A DNA stretch of 64,000 nt, from NCBI GenBank assembly GCA_027493055.1, contig JAPUDO010000075.1, positions 1 to 64,000 of the forward strand, read 5' to 3'. Source of the stretch: Niabella sp. (GTDB lineage: Bacteria; Bacteroidota; Bacteroidia; Chitinophagales; Chitinophagaceae). Shown here piece after piece: positions 36,733 through 45,433 of the stretch (position 1 is the stretch's first letter; every line of letters starts with the position of its first letter). Made by a program: the position numbers and the translations under genes. A model generated the notes under the pieces. It was not told the origin of the DNA, ran no database searches, and saw nothing but the letters and a program-made list of their open reading frames with translations.

Positions 36733-37769
36733 AAACCTGTTTCAACTTTTTCGTACAAACCCTTATATATCACTCCCAGCCCAGGCTTGTCGCTATATAT
36801 TATTTTACCATTATCGTAACCAATGCCGGTGGCAACATCTTCCTGCAAAAGCAGAGGGCCATCCATATCCAGGTAATCCACCTGCGGGGCTAAGTGAGCC
36901 ATAGCCGCAGACCCTACCGTGCTTTCGTTCATACATCCCAGCATTACTTTCAGGCCGCGCTTACGGGCATCGGGTATCATACGCAGTGCCGGTGTTATAC
37001 CGCTGCATTTAGTCAGCTTTATATTAATACCATGAAAATGGCCTTCGCAGAGAGCCACATCCTTTTCAGACACACAACTTTCATCAGCAAATAAAGGCAG
37101 GGACGATGCTTTATATAAAACTTTCATTCCCTCCCAGTTATCTTTAGCCAATGGCTGCTCCACCAGGTCAACCCCTAAGGCTTTCAGTTGCGGAATAAGC
37201 TGTAAAGCGGTTTCAAGATCCCAGCCGGCATTGGCATCCACCCTCAGCGCCGCATCTGTTGCTGCACGCAGGGCCTTTACAATAGCAATGTCATCAGCAG
37301 TGCCCACTTTAATTTTATAAACGGGCCAGGGTTTCTCCTTTAGCTTTGCTACCATTTTTTCCACACTGTCAATACCAATAGTATAATCAGTTAACGGGCT
37401 TTTAGCTATATCGCTGCGCCATACCTTGTGTAACGGCTTTAATGCCATCTTGCCAAAGATATCCCAGGCTGCTATATCCAAAGCACAAACCAGGAAAGGA
37501 TTCCGGGGCAACAGATGGTGAAGAAAATGCCAGTACCGTTCAGGTTCTGTAAAGGCAAATTTTTCAATGATACTCCTTTTCGCCTCCAGATCGGCAATCA
37601 TATCATCTACGGTGATATTATAATAAGTGATAGCAGGCGCTTCTCCATAGCCCTTTATTCCAAAATGCTCCAGCTCTACGATCAATGTAGGCTGATGTGT
37701 TTTACTGCCTTTGGAAATAGTAAAAGGATGACGGAATTTTAACTGGAAAGGATAATAATTAAGCTTCAC
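36729..37769 (-). CDS. Enolase-superfamily dipeptide epimerase (L-Ala-D/L-Glu epimerase type)
   Basis: The 346-residue protein fits the muconate-lactonising subgroup: the KxK pair in VYKIKVG near 161, metal ligands in DANAGWD, VEQPL and ADES, and NIKLTKCSG near 254-262. Such enzymes epimerise dipeptides from peptidoglycan; substrate specificity is uncertain by eye. It starts with GTG at 37769 and has a perfect -7 TAATTTTG 29 bp upstream. The neighbouring genes do not point to wall recycling. Confidence 0.85.
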   Translation of the reverse strand: MKLNYYPFQLKFRHPFTISKGSKTHQPTLIVELEHFGIKGYGEAPAITYYNITVDDMIADLEAKRSIIEKFAFTEPERYWHFLHHLLPRNPFLVCALDIAAWDIFGKMALKPLHKVWRSDIAKSPLTDYTIGIDSVEKMVAKLKEKPWPVYKIKVGTADDIAIVKALRAATDAALRVDANAGWDLETALQLIPQLKALGVDLVEQPLAKDNWEGMKVLYKASSLPLFADESCVSEKDVALCEGHFHGINIKLTKCSGITPALRMIPDARKRGLKVMLGCMNESTVGSAAMAHLAPQVDYLDMDGPLLLQEDVATGIGYDNGKIIYSDKPGLGVIYKGLYEKVETGF

Positions 37770-37798
37770 TGAAATTTATATTTTATATCATAAAGCTT

Positions 37799-37806
37799 CA
37801 AAATTA
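37799..37806 (-). promoter_or_regulatory. Likely -7 box of the epimerase gene
   Basis: A perfect TAATTTTG on the minus strand lies 29 bp before the GTG start. No -33 box at a suitable distance is convincing. Confidence 0.35.
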
Positions 37807-37856
37807 TTGAAAACAAAATTCCTGCTGCATTTTTGTTGAGCGCTGCTTCTAAAAAA

Positions 37857-39062
37857 TCAGGAAACAATATCAGAATACGCTTCCTTCCAATATGTCATTT
37901 CCTGGTTATACAAAGCCTGGTTAGCCAGGTGAACGCATATGGCAGTTTTCGCTCCTGTGTAAACATTGGAGTCTGGCAATTTTCCGGTTTTGACCGCCTT
38001 GTAAAAATCCATTAAGGCATACCAGGTACCGTCCTTCGTAGGCTCGGGCAAAATGGATATTCCGCCCTCCTTATTCCAGGCAATTTTAGAAGCGCCGGTT
38101 ACACCATCGACCACTTCATTTTGGGGCGAAGCATTTTTCTCAGGAGAAAAAACACCTCTGTCTGTTAGTAAAGAGATAGTGCCTTTTGTGCCCTTTATTT
38201 TAAAAAGGTATCCATCATAAGCATTACCGCAGGTAGCCCCAAAATTACCAATGATGCCTTCTTCAGGATAACGTAACATCACCTGTGCATTATCATGCGT
38301 TTCGCGGCCGTCTTTAAAAATATCAATACCCCCTGTTGCCTGAAATGTTGCGGGATGTGTATCAAAGGTCCAATTAATAAAATCGATCTGATGCGATAAT
38401 AGTTCAGCCACCAATCCTCCTGAATATTCTTTGTACATCCGCCAGTTGATCCGGCGCTCTAAAGACGAATCAGGTACCGGCCTGCGCCAATTACCGTTAC
38501 GGTCCCACCTGCAGTCTATCTGGTTCACCTTGCCAAGCAGACCCTTACCTATAATCTCTTTCACTTTGTAGTAAAGCGGCGAATAGCGGTACTGGTGCCC
38601 TATCTGCACCACTTGTTTGGGCAGCCGTTTAGATATTTCCACAAGCTTTAATGCTTGCGGTATATCAAAGGTCATTGTTTTTTCAAGATACAGGTGTTTA
38701 CCAGCCTGTAAACTATCTGCGGCAATAGGATAATGCATATTGAGCGGTACTGCAACTACCACCGCATCCACATTTTTGTCGTCCAGCAGTTTCCGGTAAT
38801 CCTTATAAGCCCGGAAGGTGTCTGCCTTTAATATTTTACGGGTTTCATCCAGCCGAAAATCAAGTGTATCACATATGGCCGTGATGCTGAATTTATCCTT
38901 CAGCTCCTGAATTACGTGCGCCATTCCTTTTCCTCTGTCACCACAACCAATAATACCTACTTTTATAACAGGTTGCTGATTGTTAGCGATCACATCTACA
39001 TTACTAATCATAGCTCCGCCTGTTAACAGTCCCGCACTTTTTAAAAAACTTCTTCTTTTCAT
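37857..39062 (-). CDS. Exported Gfo/Idh/MocA-family oxidoreductase
   Basis: The 401-residue protein begins MKRRSFLKSAG with a twin-arginine-type signal, so it is probably exported folded with its cofactor. The nucleotide-binding VGIIGCGDRGKG is near 33-44, and LYLEKTMTFDIP replaces the usual EKP motif. The C-terminal half has the Gfo/Idh beta-sheet domain. Family members act on sugars or their derivatives; NAD-dependent glycoside hydrolysis is known for relatives. The proximity to the sugar locus supports a role there, but no shared operator is seen upstream. Confidence 0.85.
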   Translation of the reverse strand: MKRRSFLKSAGLLTGGAMISNVDVIANNQQPVIKVGIIGCGDRGKGMAHVIQELKDKFSITAICDTLDFRLDETRKILKADTFRAYKDYRKLLDDKNVDAVVVAVPLNMHYPIAADSLQAGKHLYLEKTMTFDIPQALKLVEISKRLPKQVVQIGHQYRYSPLYYKVKEIIGKGLLGKVNQIDCRWDRNGNWRRPVPDSSLERRINWRMYKEYSGGLVAELLSHQIDFINWTFDTHPATFQATGGIDIFKDGRETHDNAQVMLRYPEEGIIGNFGATCGNAYDGYLFKIKGTKGTISLLTDRGVFSPEKNASPQNEVVDGVTGASKIAWNKEGGISILPEPTKDGTWYALMDFYKAVKTGKLPDSNVYTGAKTAICVHLANQALYNQEMTYWKEAYSDIVS

Positions 39063-39380
39063 CCGTATATTTATTTTTTAATATCCTGATGTTACCGATA
39101 GCTACCGGTAGCCCTAATATCCTTTTTCCTATAATTATCGTTTCCTATACTTTATTTAATCCAACCTCTCATTATTTTTTGCCGCTGATAAAAACAGGTT
39201 GATATTTTTTTAACATTCCCCAACCTATGTAGTTCTTACCAGTTCATTCATGCAAAAGCGGAGGTCGCTTATGCTGTCCCGGTAGGTTTGCAACCGGCCG
39301 TCTAACTCCTGCTCCTGCAATTTACCACAGGTAACAAACCCGTTTCTGACTTTTGTCAGATCGCAGCTTTGTGCTTAAGA

Positions 39381-39407
39381 TGACGATGTTATTAAAACGT
39401 ATCGTCA
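39381..39407. other. Inverted repeat in the 539-bp gap upstream of the oxidoreductase gene
   Basis: TGACGAT and ATCGTCA are separated by 13 nt. A second small palindrome, TCTGAC-TTTT-GTCAGA, lies at 39345-39360. I see no gene in the rest of 39063-39601. Confidence 0.35.
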
Positions 39408-39601
39408 GATATTTAATCATCGGCTTTGTTTATAACACCAATCATCAATGAAGCTGCATACATTAAAAATACGGTTTCGATTTGAAAATATACCATCATT
39501 ATGCCCAAAGGAAAAAATAAAACTCAAAAATACTGTACAGTCTTTTATGGATTTGTACCAAAATTTATTAACCCTGGGGTTTATTTGTGAACTACGATAA
39601 T

Positions 39602-40651
39602 TTACCGGGTTTTCCTGATTAAAAATGTAGCCAGATTTCCTTTATGATCAGTAGGCCATACTCCTGCGGGAACAATAAATGAATCCTGCGAATCGTTTGC
39701 TGTTATTTTTCCGTATGATATGGTTTCGGCAGGCCCAACGATGGACGCATGCTTCAACAACCAGGCTCTATTGGGATAATAGTATATAAAATCAATTCGG
39801 TCTCTTTCGTCTGCCTCCGGCGCCCAGGTAAGCTTGCTTATTGCGGCTCCCGGGTTAGCAGATGGAAAAGTCAAACCCGGATTTTTTACCGCATCAGGAA
39901 ATATTTTCCTGTAGGTATCTATCATACCCATATCAGTAAGCATAACAGAGCAATCCCAATTTACAACCAGCCCATTATGATCTCTTATGTTTTTGGTATC
40001 GGCCTGCCAGTCTAAGTGGGACGGCTCGTTAAAATCGCCGCCTAGTAAGATTAAATTTCCTTTTTTTATTTCCTGCTTTGCGTCTTTTATAAATGCAGCT
40101 ATTGTTTCATCCCGCTGCGAAAGCCGGTTTGCCTTTAATACAGTGTCTGCATCTAATACAGGAGCAGGCAGCTTTTTCCAGGTAGTACCACTATAACCTC
40201 TTGGAAGATAGCATGCATAATTAGTATAATCCAGGTGTGCAGCATAAATAACTACGGTATGCCCCGCCACAGAAATATAGTTTTTTGTCATAGCCCCCTG
40301 CACATCCGAATAACAGCATAATTGCTGATCTTCGATTTTATACTTTGAGATCATTCCTGCACTTTGATTAGCTTGTTTGCCATAGTAGATCTGTCCGTCT
40401 TTTTTTAAGGTATCCGTTAACCGTGCAATCAAATCAGTTTTTTGAGCATTCTGAAGTTCGCAGAAAAGTACAATATCCGGATCAGTTTGTTTTATAAGAC
40501 TTACCAAACCGTCAAAGCCGCCGGGCACAGCATATGTACCATGCCATAAATTAAGCTGCAGCACCTTTAGCTGCTGCATTTTTTCTTTTGTAGTGCTGCC
40601 AAGCAGCAAGAACGAAAATACAAGAAATACTAACGACTTTATTTTTTTCAT
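39602..40651 (-). CDS. Secreted endonuclease/exonuclease/phosphatase-family protein
   Basis: From the ATG at 40651 the protein has 349 residues with an N-terminal signal peptide (SLVFLVFSFLLLGS). EEP-family motifs follow: LQLNLWHG near the start, DIVLFCELQN with the metal-binding Glu, GGDFNEPSHLDW, and WPTDHKG near the end with the catalytic DH pair. It could be a nuclease, a phosphodiesterase or a sugar/lipid phosphatase; the family alone does not decide. An upstream in-frame ATG at 40678 is less suitable. Confidence 0.85.
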   Translation of the reverse strand: MKKIKSLVFLVFSFLLLGSTTKEKMQQLKVLQLNLWHGTYAVPGGFDGLVSLIKQTDPDIVLFCELQNAQKTDLIARLTDTLKKDGQIYYGKQANQSAGMISKYKIEDQQLCCYSDVQGAMTKNYISVAGHTVVIYAAHLDYTNYACYLPRGYSGTTWKKLPAPVLDADTVLKANRLSQRDETIAAFIKDAKQEIKKGNLILLGGDFNEPSHLDWQADTKNIRDHNGLVVNWDCSVMLTDMGMIDTYRKIFPDAVKNPGLTFPSANPGAAISKLTWAPEADERDRIDFIYYYPNRAWLLKHASIVGPAETISYGKITANDSQDSFIVPAGVWPTDHKGNLATFLIRKTR

Positions 40652-40848
40652 TAAGGAATCAATCTTAAAATACAACAATGCATATCATCAAATCCATGCT
40701 AAAGTACTTATTGTATGTATTATTCCCTGCAAAACGGGCATATAACATTTTTACTGCCGGTTATAAAACTCGACAGCGGCGGTTTGCAGGTGCTACCCAC
40801 CAAGGGCTCCCTGATGGCCATATTGAATTACTGATCAGGCAAGCCTTA

Positions 40849-40903
40849 ATAGCTCAAGGCTCCGCCAAGCTCTCCCTAAGAAGTCTTTGGACTGCCTGAC
40901 AAT
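40849..40903 (+). repeat. Dispersed repeat, family 2 copy 1
   Basis: ATAGCTCAAGGCT at the start and GGACTGCCTGACAAT at the end are shared, in the same order, with 61211-61259; the middle differs. It lies in the 322-bp gap (40652-40973) between the EEP and GH105 genes. A 73-codon frame overlapping it is not credible as a gene. Confidence 0.6.
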
Positions 40904-40973
40904 GCTTCTTGGGTTTGAAATGTATCAGATACCCTCTTAATCAATGCCTGTTTTTAATCGAAAGCGCTATACC

Positions 40974-42080
40974 TTAATTTTCCAGCAAAGCTGCAACGCA
41001 CCATAAATAAGGGCCCTGCCCGTGATAGTCGCCGGTATTGCGCGGACGATCATAATAATACTGTTTATCATTCTTTTTGTTTGTTCCCACGCAAACTTCC
41101 GATACGGCGCCCTTAGCATCTACATAATCCACCAGGGCCATCCATGCTTTACGGGCTGCCGGGGCATATTCCTCAGCATTTAACCATCCTTTTTTAACCC
41201 CGGTTATGAACGCATACGCAAACATGGCCGATCCGGATGTTTCTGCCCAGCAATCGGGCTCATCTATCAGCTGGTTCCACATACCATTGGGTTGCTGATA
41301 GCTTTTCAGACTTTTCATCATTTTTTGGTAACCCTGCAGGATGCGGGAGTAATATTTATTATTTCCAGATAAATAACGTAATAATTCCGTTACGCCCGCC
41401 GCCATCCATCCATTACCCCGGCCCCAGTAGAAAGGCACATCAGGCGCATGATAAAAAAGGCCGTTGGGGCGTTGCAGCTCATCTAAATAAAGAGCCATTT
41501 CCCTGGCCGCCCTGTCAATATACTTTTCGTCGCCGGTTGCCTTATAAGCCTGGGTTTGCACAATAGTGATCATATACATATCATCTATCCACAGGCGCGT
41601 TTGCCAGCTATAGCCTTTATCCGCCCATGCTTTTTCTTCAGGCTTCGCATCTGCAGGCACTTCCCACTGGGTTTTGGCATAAGGCAAGCCCAGGTCAAAA
41701 TAGCGCTGCTCCTTTGTAAGCTGCCAGAGCGTTAACGGCAGACTGCCAAACATATTCAGGTCTACATGGTTCTGAATAGGCAACAGCTCTTTTTCGGTTG
41801 AAAACAATGGCTCAAACCTTTTTTGAAGGAAACCGGCCAGCATATCATCTTTTGTCAGCCTGGCAAAGTTAAGCGCACCGTTCCAGTAAAAGGTTTCGGG
41901 GTAACCAATCCATTTCCCGGCATGAAGTGCATGTTTCGAATACACAAAACGGTAGGCAATAAGCTTCCCCACTTCTTCGGGCGTATAACCTTTGGGAAAG
42001 CCGGTCAACACATCCTTCTGCGCAAACAAAAACTGAAAGGGAAGAGATAACAACAATAACGTAAAGATTCTTTTATTCAT
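40974..42080 (-). CDS. GH88/GH105 unsaturated uronyl hydrolase, secreted
   Basis: From the ATG at 42080 the protein has 368 residues with a signal peptide (LLLLSLPFQFLFAQ). Family marks are WIDDMYM with a conserved Asp, FYWGRGNGWMAAG, and WAETSGSAMFAYAF. These enzymes remove 4,5-unsaturated uronic acids from lyase products. It is a paralogue of the protein at 50713, with matching motifs throughout. It lies 142 bp behind the GH43 gene at 42223, probably in the same transcript from promoter A. No polysaccharide lyase is seen in the window to make its substrate. Confidence 0.88.
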   Translation of the reverse strand: MNKRIFTLLLLSLPFQFLFAQKDVLTGFPKGYTPEEVGKLIAYRFVYSKHALHAGKWIGYPETFYWNGALNFARLTKDDMLAGFLQKRFEPLFSTEKELLPIQNHVDLNMFGSLPLTLWQLTKEQRYFDLGLPYAKTQWEVPADAKPEEKAWADKGYSWQTRLWIDDMYMITIVQTQAYKATGDEKYIDRAAREMALYLDELQRPNGLFYHAPDVPFYWGRGNGWMAAGVTELLRYLSGNNKYYSRILQGYQKMMKSLKSYQQPNGMWNQLIDEPDCWAETSGSAMFAYAFITGVKKGWLNAEEYAPAARKAWMALVDYVDAKGAVSEVCVGTNKKNDKQYYYDRPRNTGDYHGQGPYLWCVAALLEN

Positions 42081-42222
42081 TATGCTTATTCTTTTAAATA
42101 TCATTTCACCCGGTGTGCATAACATTTGAAATAAGGTAGTATTTATTTTCATACACTACTGCAAAAAGCCTTCTATTCGGGTCCTCATGAATCCGAAAAC
42201 TGTTATGTACCGTCTATTATTA

Positions 42223-43746
42223 TTAATCTTTATACCTGAAAGTGGATACTTCCGCCAGCCCGGGCTGCTTTTCGCTGTCATGACCGGATTTGGGCACCAG
42301 CCTGAAATACCGGAACTGCTTACGTTGCGGCAGATCAATATACAGATTCCGAAGATCAAAATTATTAAGCGTAAATGTGCCGAGATTCTCCCAGGTATTG
42401 TTGTCATTGCTGGTCAATATCTGGAGCTCTTTTATTTTGCTGTTCTCAGATTTCTGGTTAATAATAAAACCATTCACCCTTGATACTGCCCCCATGTCAA
42501 CTGTTACATAGTGATTCGGATAGTCTGATGATGCGGCAGCCGCCCAAAATGTAGAAGTGTTGCCATCTATAATACGCTTACTGGCATTAGCCGTTACTTC
42601 TGAGCTAAATCCTGCAATATTCCAGTTTGTTTTAGGATGGATATACCGTACTGTTTCGCCGGAAGGCCGGTTTTGCGGAATATCTATATTTGTTGGCGTA
42701 CCGAAATTGGGGGTACCATCAGTGTTCCATGTAAAGCGCTGGATACGCGGGTTGCGCCCTGCATTGCCATCGTTGGCAACGCTGCGTGCATGGTAAATGA
42801 TCCAGTCTTCTTTGCCATCGGGCGATTTGAAAAAGCCGTTATGCCCGGGGCCATACGCTTTGCTGGCCGCCAGCATGGAAAAAACAGGCTGAGGATTTTT
42901 TGTCCAGTCGCTAGGGTTCATAGGATCTCCGTTATTTTTCAACGTGAGCAGCCCGAGGCAATACCCGTCAGACCAGTAGCCACTGCCGGAGTACACTACA
43001 AACACGCGACCATCAGGATTGATCAACACCTGTGGCCCTTCGTTGATGGGATTGCCTTTTTTTTCCCAGTCATAGTTAGGCGTAGCAATCATTACCTTTT
43101 CGCCGGTAATCGTCCAGGGATTGCTCATTTTAGCAATATAAATATTTTGTGGCGGCGCACCAGCATTTCCCCCGGACCATAACATATACAACTGGCCTTT
43201 ATAATCCAACACTGTACCATCTATAGCCCACAGGTTGGTAGGGTCAGAAATTTTCCCCCGCAGTGCCCAGCTCCCCTGTACAGGATTGGGCGAGGAGTTT
43301 TCCAGCACATACATGCGGTGGTTGGCATTTGTACCGTCATCGGCGGCAAAATAAAAGTACCATTTACCGTTAATTTCGTGAAGTTCAGGGGCCCATACAT
43401 TTTTTGAATAGGATTGATTGGCAGGCGGAGTCCACACATCGGTACGGCGTCCCGAAGCAAGCTCTGATAAATTTTTTGTTTCGATGATCACCAACTTGCT
43501 GCCCTGTGTAAAGGTATAATAGTAAGTGCCGTTTTTCTGCACTACCCAGGGATCGGGCCCGCCCGGCATAACCGGATTCGTGAACTTTTCGTCTTTCGTG
43601 AATTTGGTTAAATCATCCTCTCCCACAGGTGGATCAGGGGTAGGCTTTACAGGATCCGGCTGTTTTATCCCAGGATCTGATTTGCCGCATGATGTCCATA
43701 ACAATCCACTACAGAGAAAACATACAATAAGTATTAATCGTTTCAT
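42223..43746 (-). CDS. GH43-family lipoprotein with F5/8-type C-terminal domain
   Basis: The 507-residue protein has a lipoprotein signal ending at Cys20 (LLWTSC) and a proline-rich linker, then a five-bladed GH43 domain. Its catalytic residues can be placed at PDPW (Asp65), AIDG and NEGPQV (acidic general acid). From about 365 a discoidin-like domain (TVDMGAVSRVNGFIINQ, NNTWENLG) may bind sugars. GH43 enzymes are mostly arabinofuranosidases, xylosidases or galactanases. The gene is first behind promoter A. Confidence 0.88.
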   Translation of the reverse strand: MKRLILIVCFLCSGLLWTSCGKSDPGIKQPDPVKPTPDPPVGEDDLTKFTKDEKFTNPVMPGGPDPWVVQKNGTYYYTFTQGSKLVIIETKNLSELASGRRTDVWTPPANQSYSKNVWAPELHEINGKWYFYFAADDGTNANHRMYVLENSSPNPVQGSWALRGKISDPTNLWAIDGTVLDYKGQLYMLWSGGNAGAPPQNIYIAKMSNPWTITGEKVMIATPNYDWEKKGNPINEGPQVLINPDGRVFVVYSGSGYWSDGYCLGLLTLKNNGDPMNPSDWTKNPQPVFSMLAASKAYGPGHNGFFKSPDGKEDWIIYHARSVANDGNAGRNPRIQRFTWNTDGTPNFGTPTNIDIPQNRPSGETVRYIHPKTNWNIAGFSSEVTANASKRIIDGNTSTFWAAAASSDYPNHYVTVDMGAVSRVNGFIINQKSENSKIKELQILTSNDNNTWENLGTFTLNNFDLRNLYIDLPQRKQFRYFRLVPKSGHDSEKQPGLAEVSTFRYKD

Positions 43747-43913
43747 TCGTATATTTTTTCGTTTTTCTATAAATCCAGAATCGTAATCTTGAAAATATTA
43801 TTCCGCAGGAGCACAACCGCTAAAAGCCTGTAAAAAGGGAAGATTAAATTTCATGGACAAACAGTATCTGACCTCTAAAGCCAAACTATCCTAACGCGGC
43901 TTATCCCGTACAA

Positions 43914-43970
43914 CGAAGTAAGCAAATGCACCTGAAATATTTTGTTCAAGCTTTTGTCAAATCGTTTCAA
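43914..43970 (-). promoter_or_regulatory. PUL promoter A with operator-like direct repeat
   Basis: Read on the plus strand, TTGTTCAA (43942-43949) and TCGTTTCAA (43962-43970) start 20 bp apart. On the minus strand they sit upstream of a -7-like TACTTCG (43914-43920) with exactly 21 bp between. The gene at 43746 starts 168 bp downstream of the -7 box. The same layout occurs at 52326 and 57007. With 43846-43866 it forms a 125-bp block matching 52258-52382. The rest of the 432-bp gap holds a hairpin at 44072. Confidence 0.7.
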
Positions 43971-44071
43971 ACTCTAAAGAGTTGTTAGAACAGGGGTACG
44001 CTATACACCGCTCCTTGTGAAGCAGTACAAAATAATTTTTACATTTATCAGCCTTTTTATATTTTTAGAAT

Positions 44072-44105
44072 GATCCTGCCCCAAATTACTATTCAGGGCA
44101 GGATC
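44072..44105 (-). terminator. Hairpin after the Ig-like lipoprotein gene
   Basis: A perfect 10-bp stem (GATCCTGCCC with GGGCAGGATC) and a 14-nt loop lie about 75 bp after the stop at 44179 on the minus strand. A T-run is lacking, so it may end the susCD transcript or stabilise its 3 prime end. Confidence 0.55.
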
Positions 44106-44178
44106 GTTTCACTTTCTCTTAACCATATGCCCGCCGGCTGATAGTTAGATTATGTTTTAAAATAAAACTTACAGGCTT

Positions 44179-45336
44179 TTAGGGTGTAAGGCCAAGGTAT
44201 AATTCCTGCATTTGCACGGTATTACCCTGTGATGTGTACGACGATTGGTAGAAACATTGTGCTTTCTGCGCATAGAATTTCAGGTATCGGTACTTAGATT
44301 TCGGTAGAGGTATATTAACAGATTCCTGCAGGGATGCTGTTGCTGCATCAGGAATGACCACATTTGTTGCAATCACCTCGAAATTCGTACCATCGTTGCT
44401 ACCCTGTATTTCGTCAAAAGCATACCATCTTATAAAGGCTTGCGTTATATCTCTGTGGCGTATCCTGAAATAATTTACCTCCTGAGAAGTCTTCATATCT
44501 ACGATAAAGTAAATAGCTGCACCAGAAGGCACTGTTACCTTAGTAGTTGTACCGGAGGTTTTACCTGGCCTTACGAGGCAGAAATTGGTAGCCAGGTCAC
44601 CGTCAATTGCAGCGGCTAACGAGTTCCCTTCGGGATTACCAGTTGCTATCATGAGCTCATGAGAGGCTGTCATTGTCCAGCCGGTTCTTGGGTAATCGCC
44701 GCTAAAAGCTACCACATTCACCGTTACCGCGGCCTTAATTGATGCATTGTGCTTCGATGCTACGGTAACTATAGCAGTGCCTTTTGTTACACCGCTTAGC
44801 ATTCCTTCCCCGGTTACCGTTACCACTGCAGGACTGGAAGAAGTATAAGTCAACCCGTCGTTTGCATCAAGCGGCGTAAGCTTTACCTCGCTAAACAGGT
44901 TATAGGTGTCTCCTAATTTCAGGTCCATTTCAGACTTGAGCAACTGGACTCCCGTAGCCGGTATTAAAAACTTATCAACCACTGTTACGGGGAACTCAAC
45001 GCTATGCCCCCCTGCACCTACCGATATGGTAATGGTGGCGGTACCTTCGCTAACGGCGGTAACAATGCCTAACCCACTTACGGTAGCTACGGCAGGGTTA
45101 GATGAAGAATAGCTTTCTGCCCTGTCTGTGGCATTTTCGGGGAATACGTTTACTTGCCAGCTTGCATCAAGCGTAGTGCCTGTAAGCAAGGTATTGTCTC
45201 CTTTAAGTGCATCTTTTAAAGTAACACTTTCTACTGCTACTTCCGGCGCTGTTACCATGTTTTTGTTGCAACCAGCCAACAACAGGCCGCACAGTAAAAA
45301 AACAGCCGCGAAGAAGGATATTTTACTTTTTTTCAT
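44179..45336 (-). CDS. Surface lipoprotein with two Ig-like (BIG2) domains and an F5/8-like C-terminus
   Basis: The 385-residue protein has a lipoprotein signal ending at Cys23 (LLLAGC). Two Ig-like group 2 repeats follow: about 32-120 (SSSNPAVATVSGLGIVTAVS) and about 128-212 (TSSSPAVVTVTGEGMLSGVT). The C-terminal part (about 220-385) resembles discoidin domains and may bind sugar. Position after susD suggests a surface glycan-binding protein. It is probably the last gene of the GH105-susC-susD transcript, since a hairpin follows. Confidence 0.8.
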   Translation of the reverse strand: MKKSKISFFAAVFLLCGLLLAGCNKNMVTAPEVAVESVTLKDALKGDNTLLTGTTLDASWQVNVFPENATDRAESYSSSNPAVATVSGLGIVTAVSEGTATITISVGAGGHSVEFPVTVVDKFLIPATGVQLLKSEMDLKLGDTYNLFSEVKLTPLDANDGLTYTSSSPAVVTVTGEGMLSGVTKGTAIVTVASKHNASIKAAVTVNVVAFSGDYPRTGWTMTASHELMIATGNPEGNSLAAAIDGDLATNFCLVRPGKTSGTTTKVTVPSGAAIYFIVDMKTSQEVNYFRIRHRDITQAFIRWYAFDEIQGSNDGTNFEVIATNVVIPDAATASLQESVNIPLPKSKYRYLKFYAQKAQCFYQSSYTSQGNTVQMQELYLGLTP

Positions 45337-45433
45337 GTGTATGTTTTTTAATAATTGAAACTGAGATCAAGCCATGAGGCACAGAGGAACGAAGCCCCTG
45401 CAAAGTTTTTCAAAACTCCTGGCCCCCCCGGCT

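Noticed and set aside
40678-40899. 73-codon plus-strand frame
   Set aside because: It overlaps a dispersed repeat, and no domain or signal is seen.
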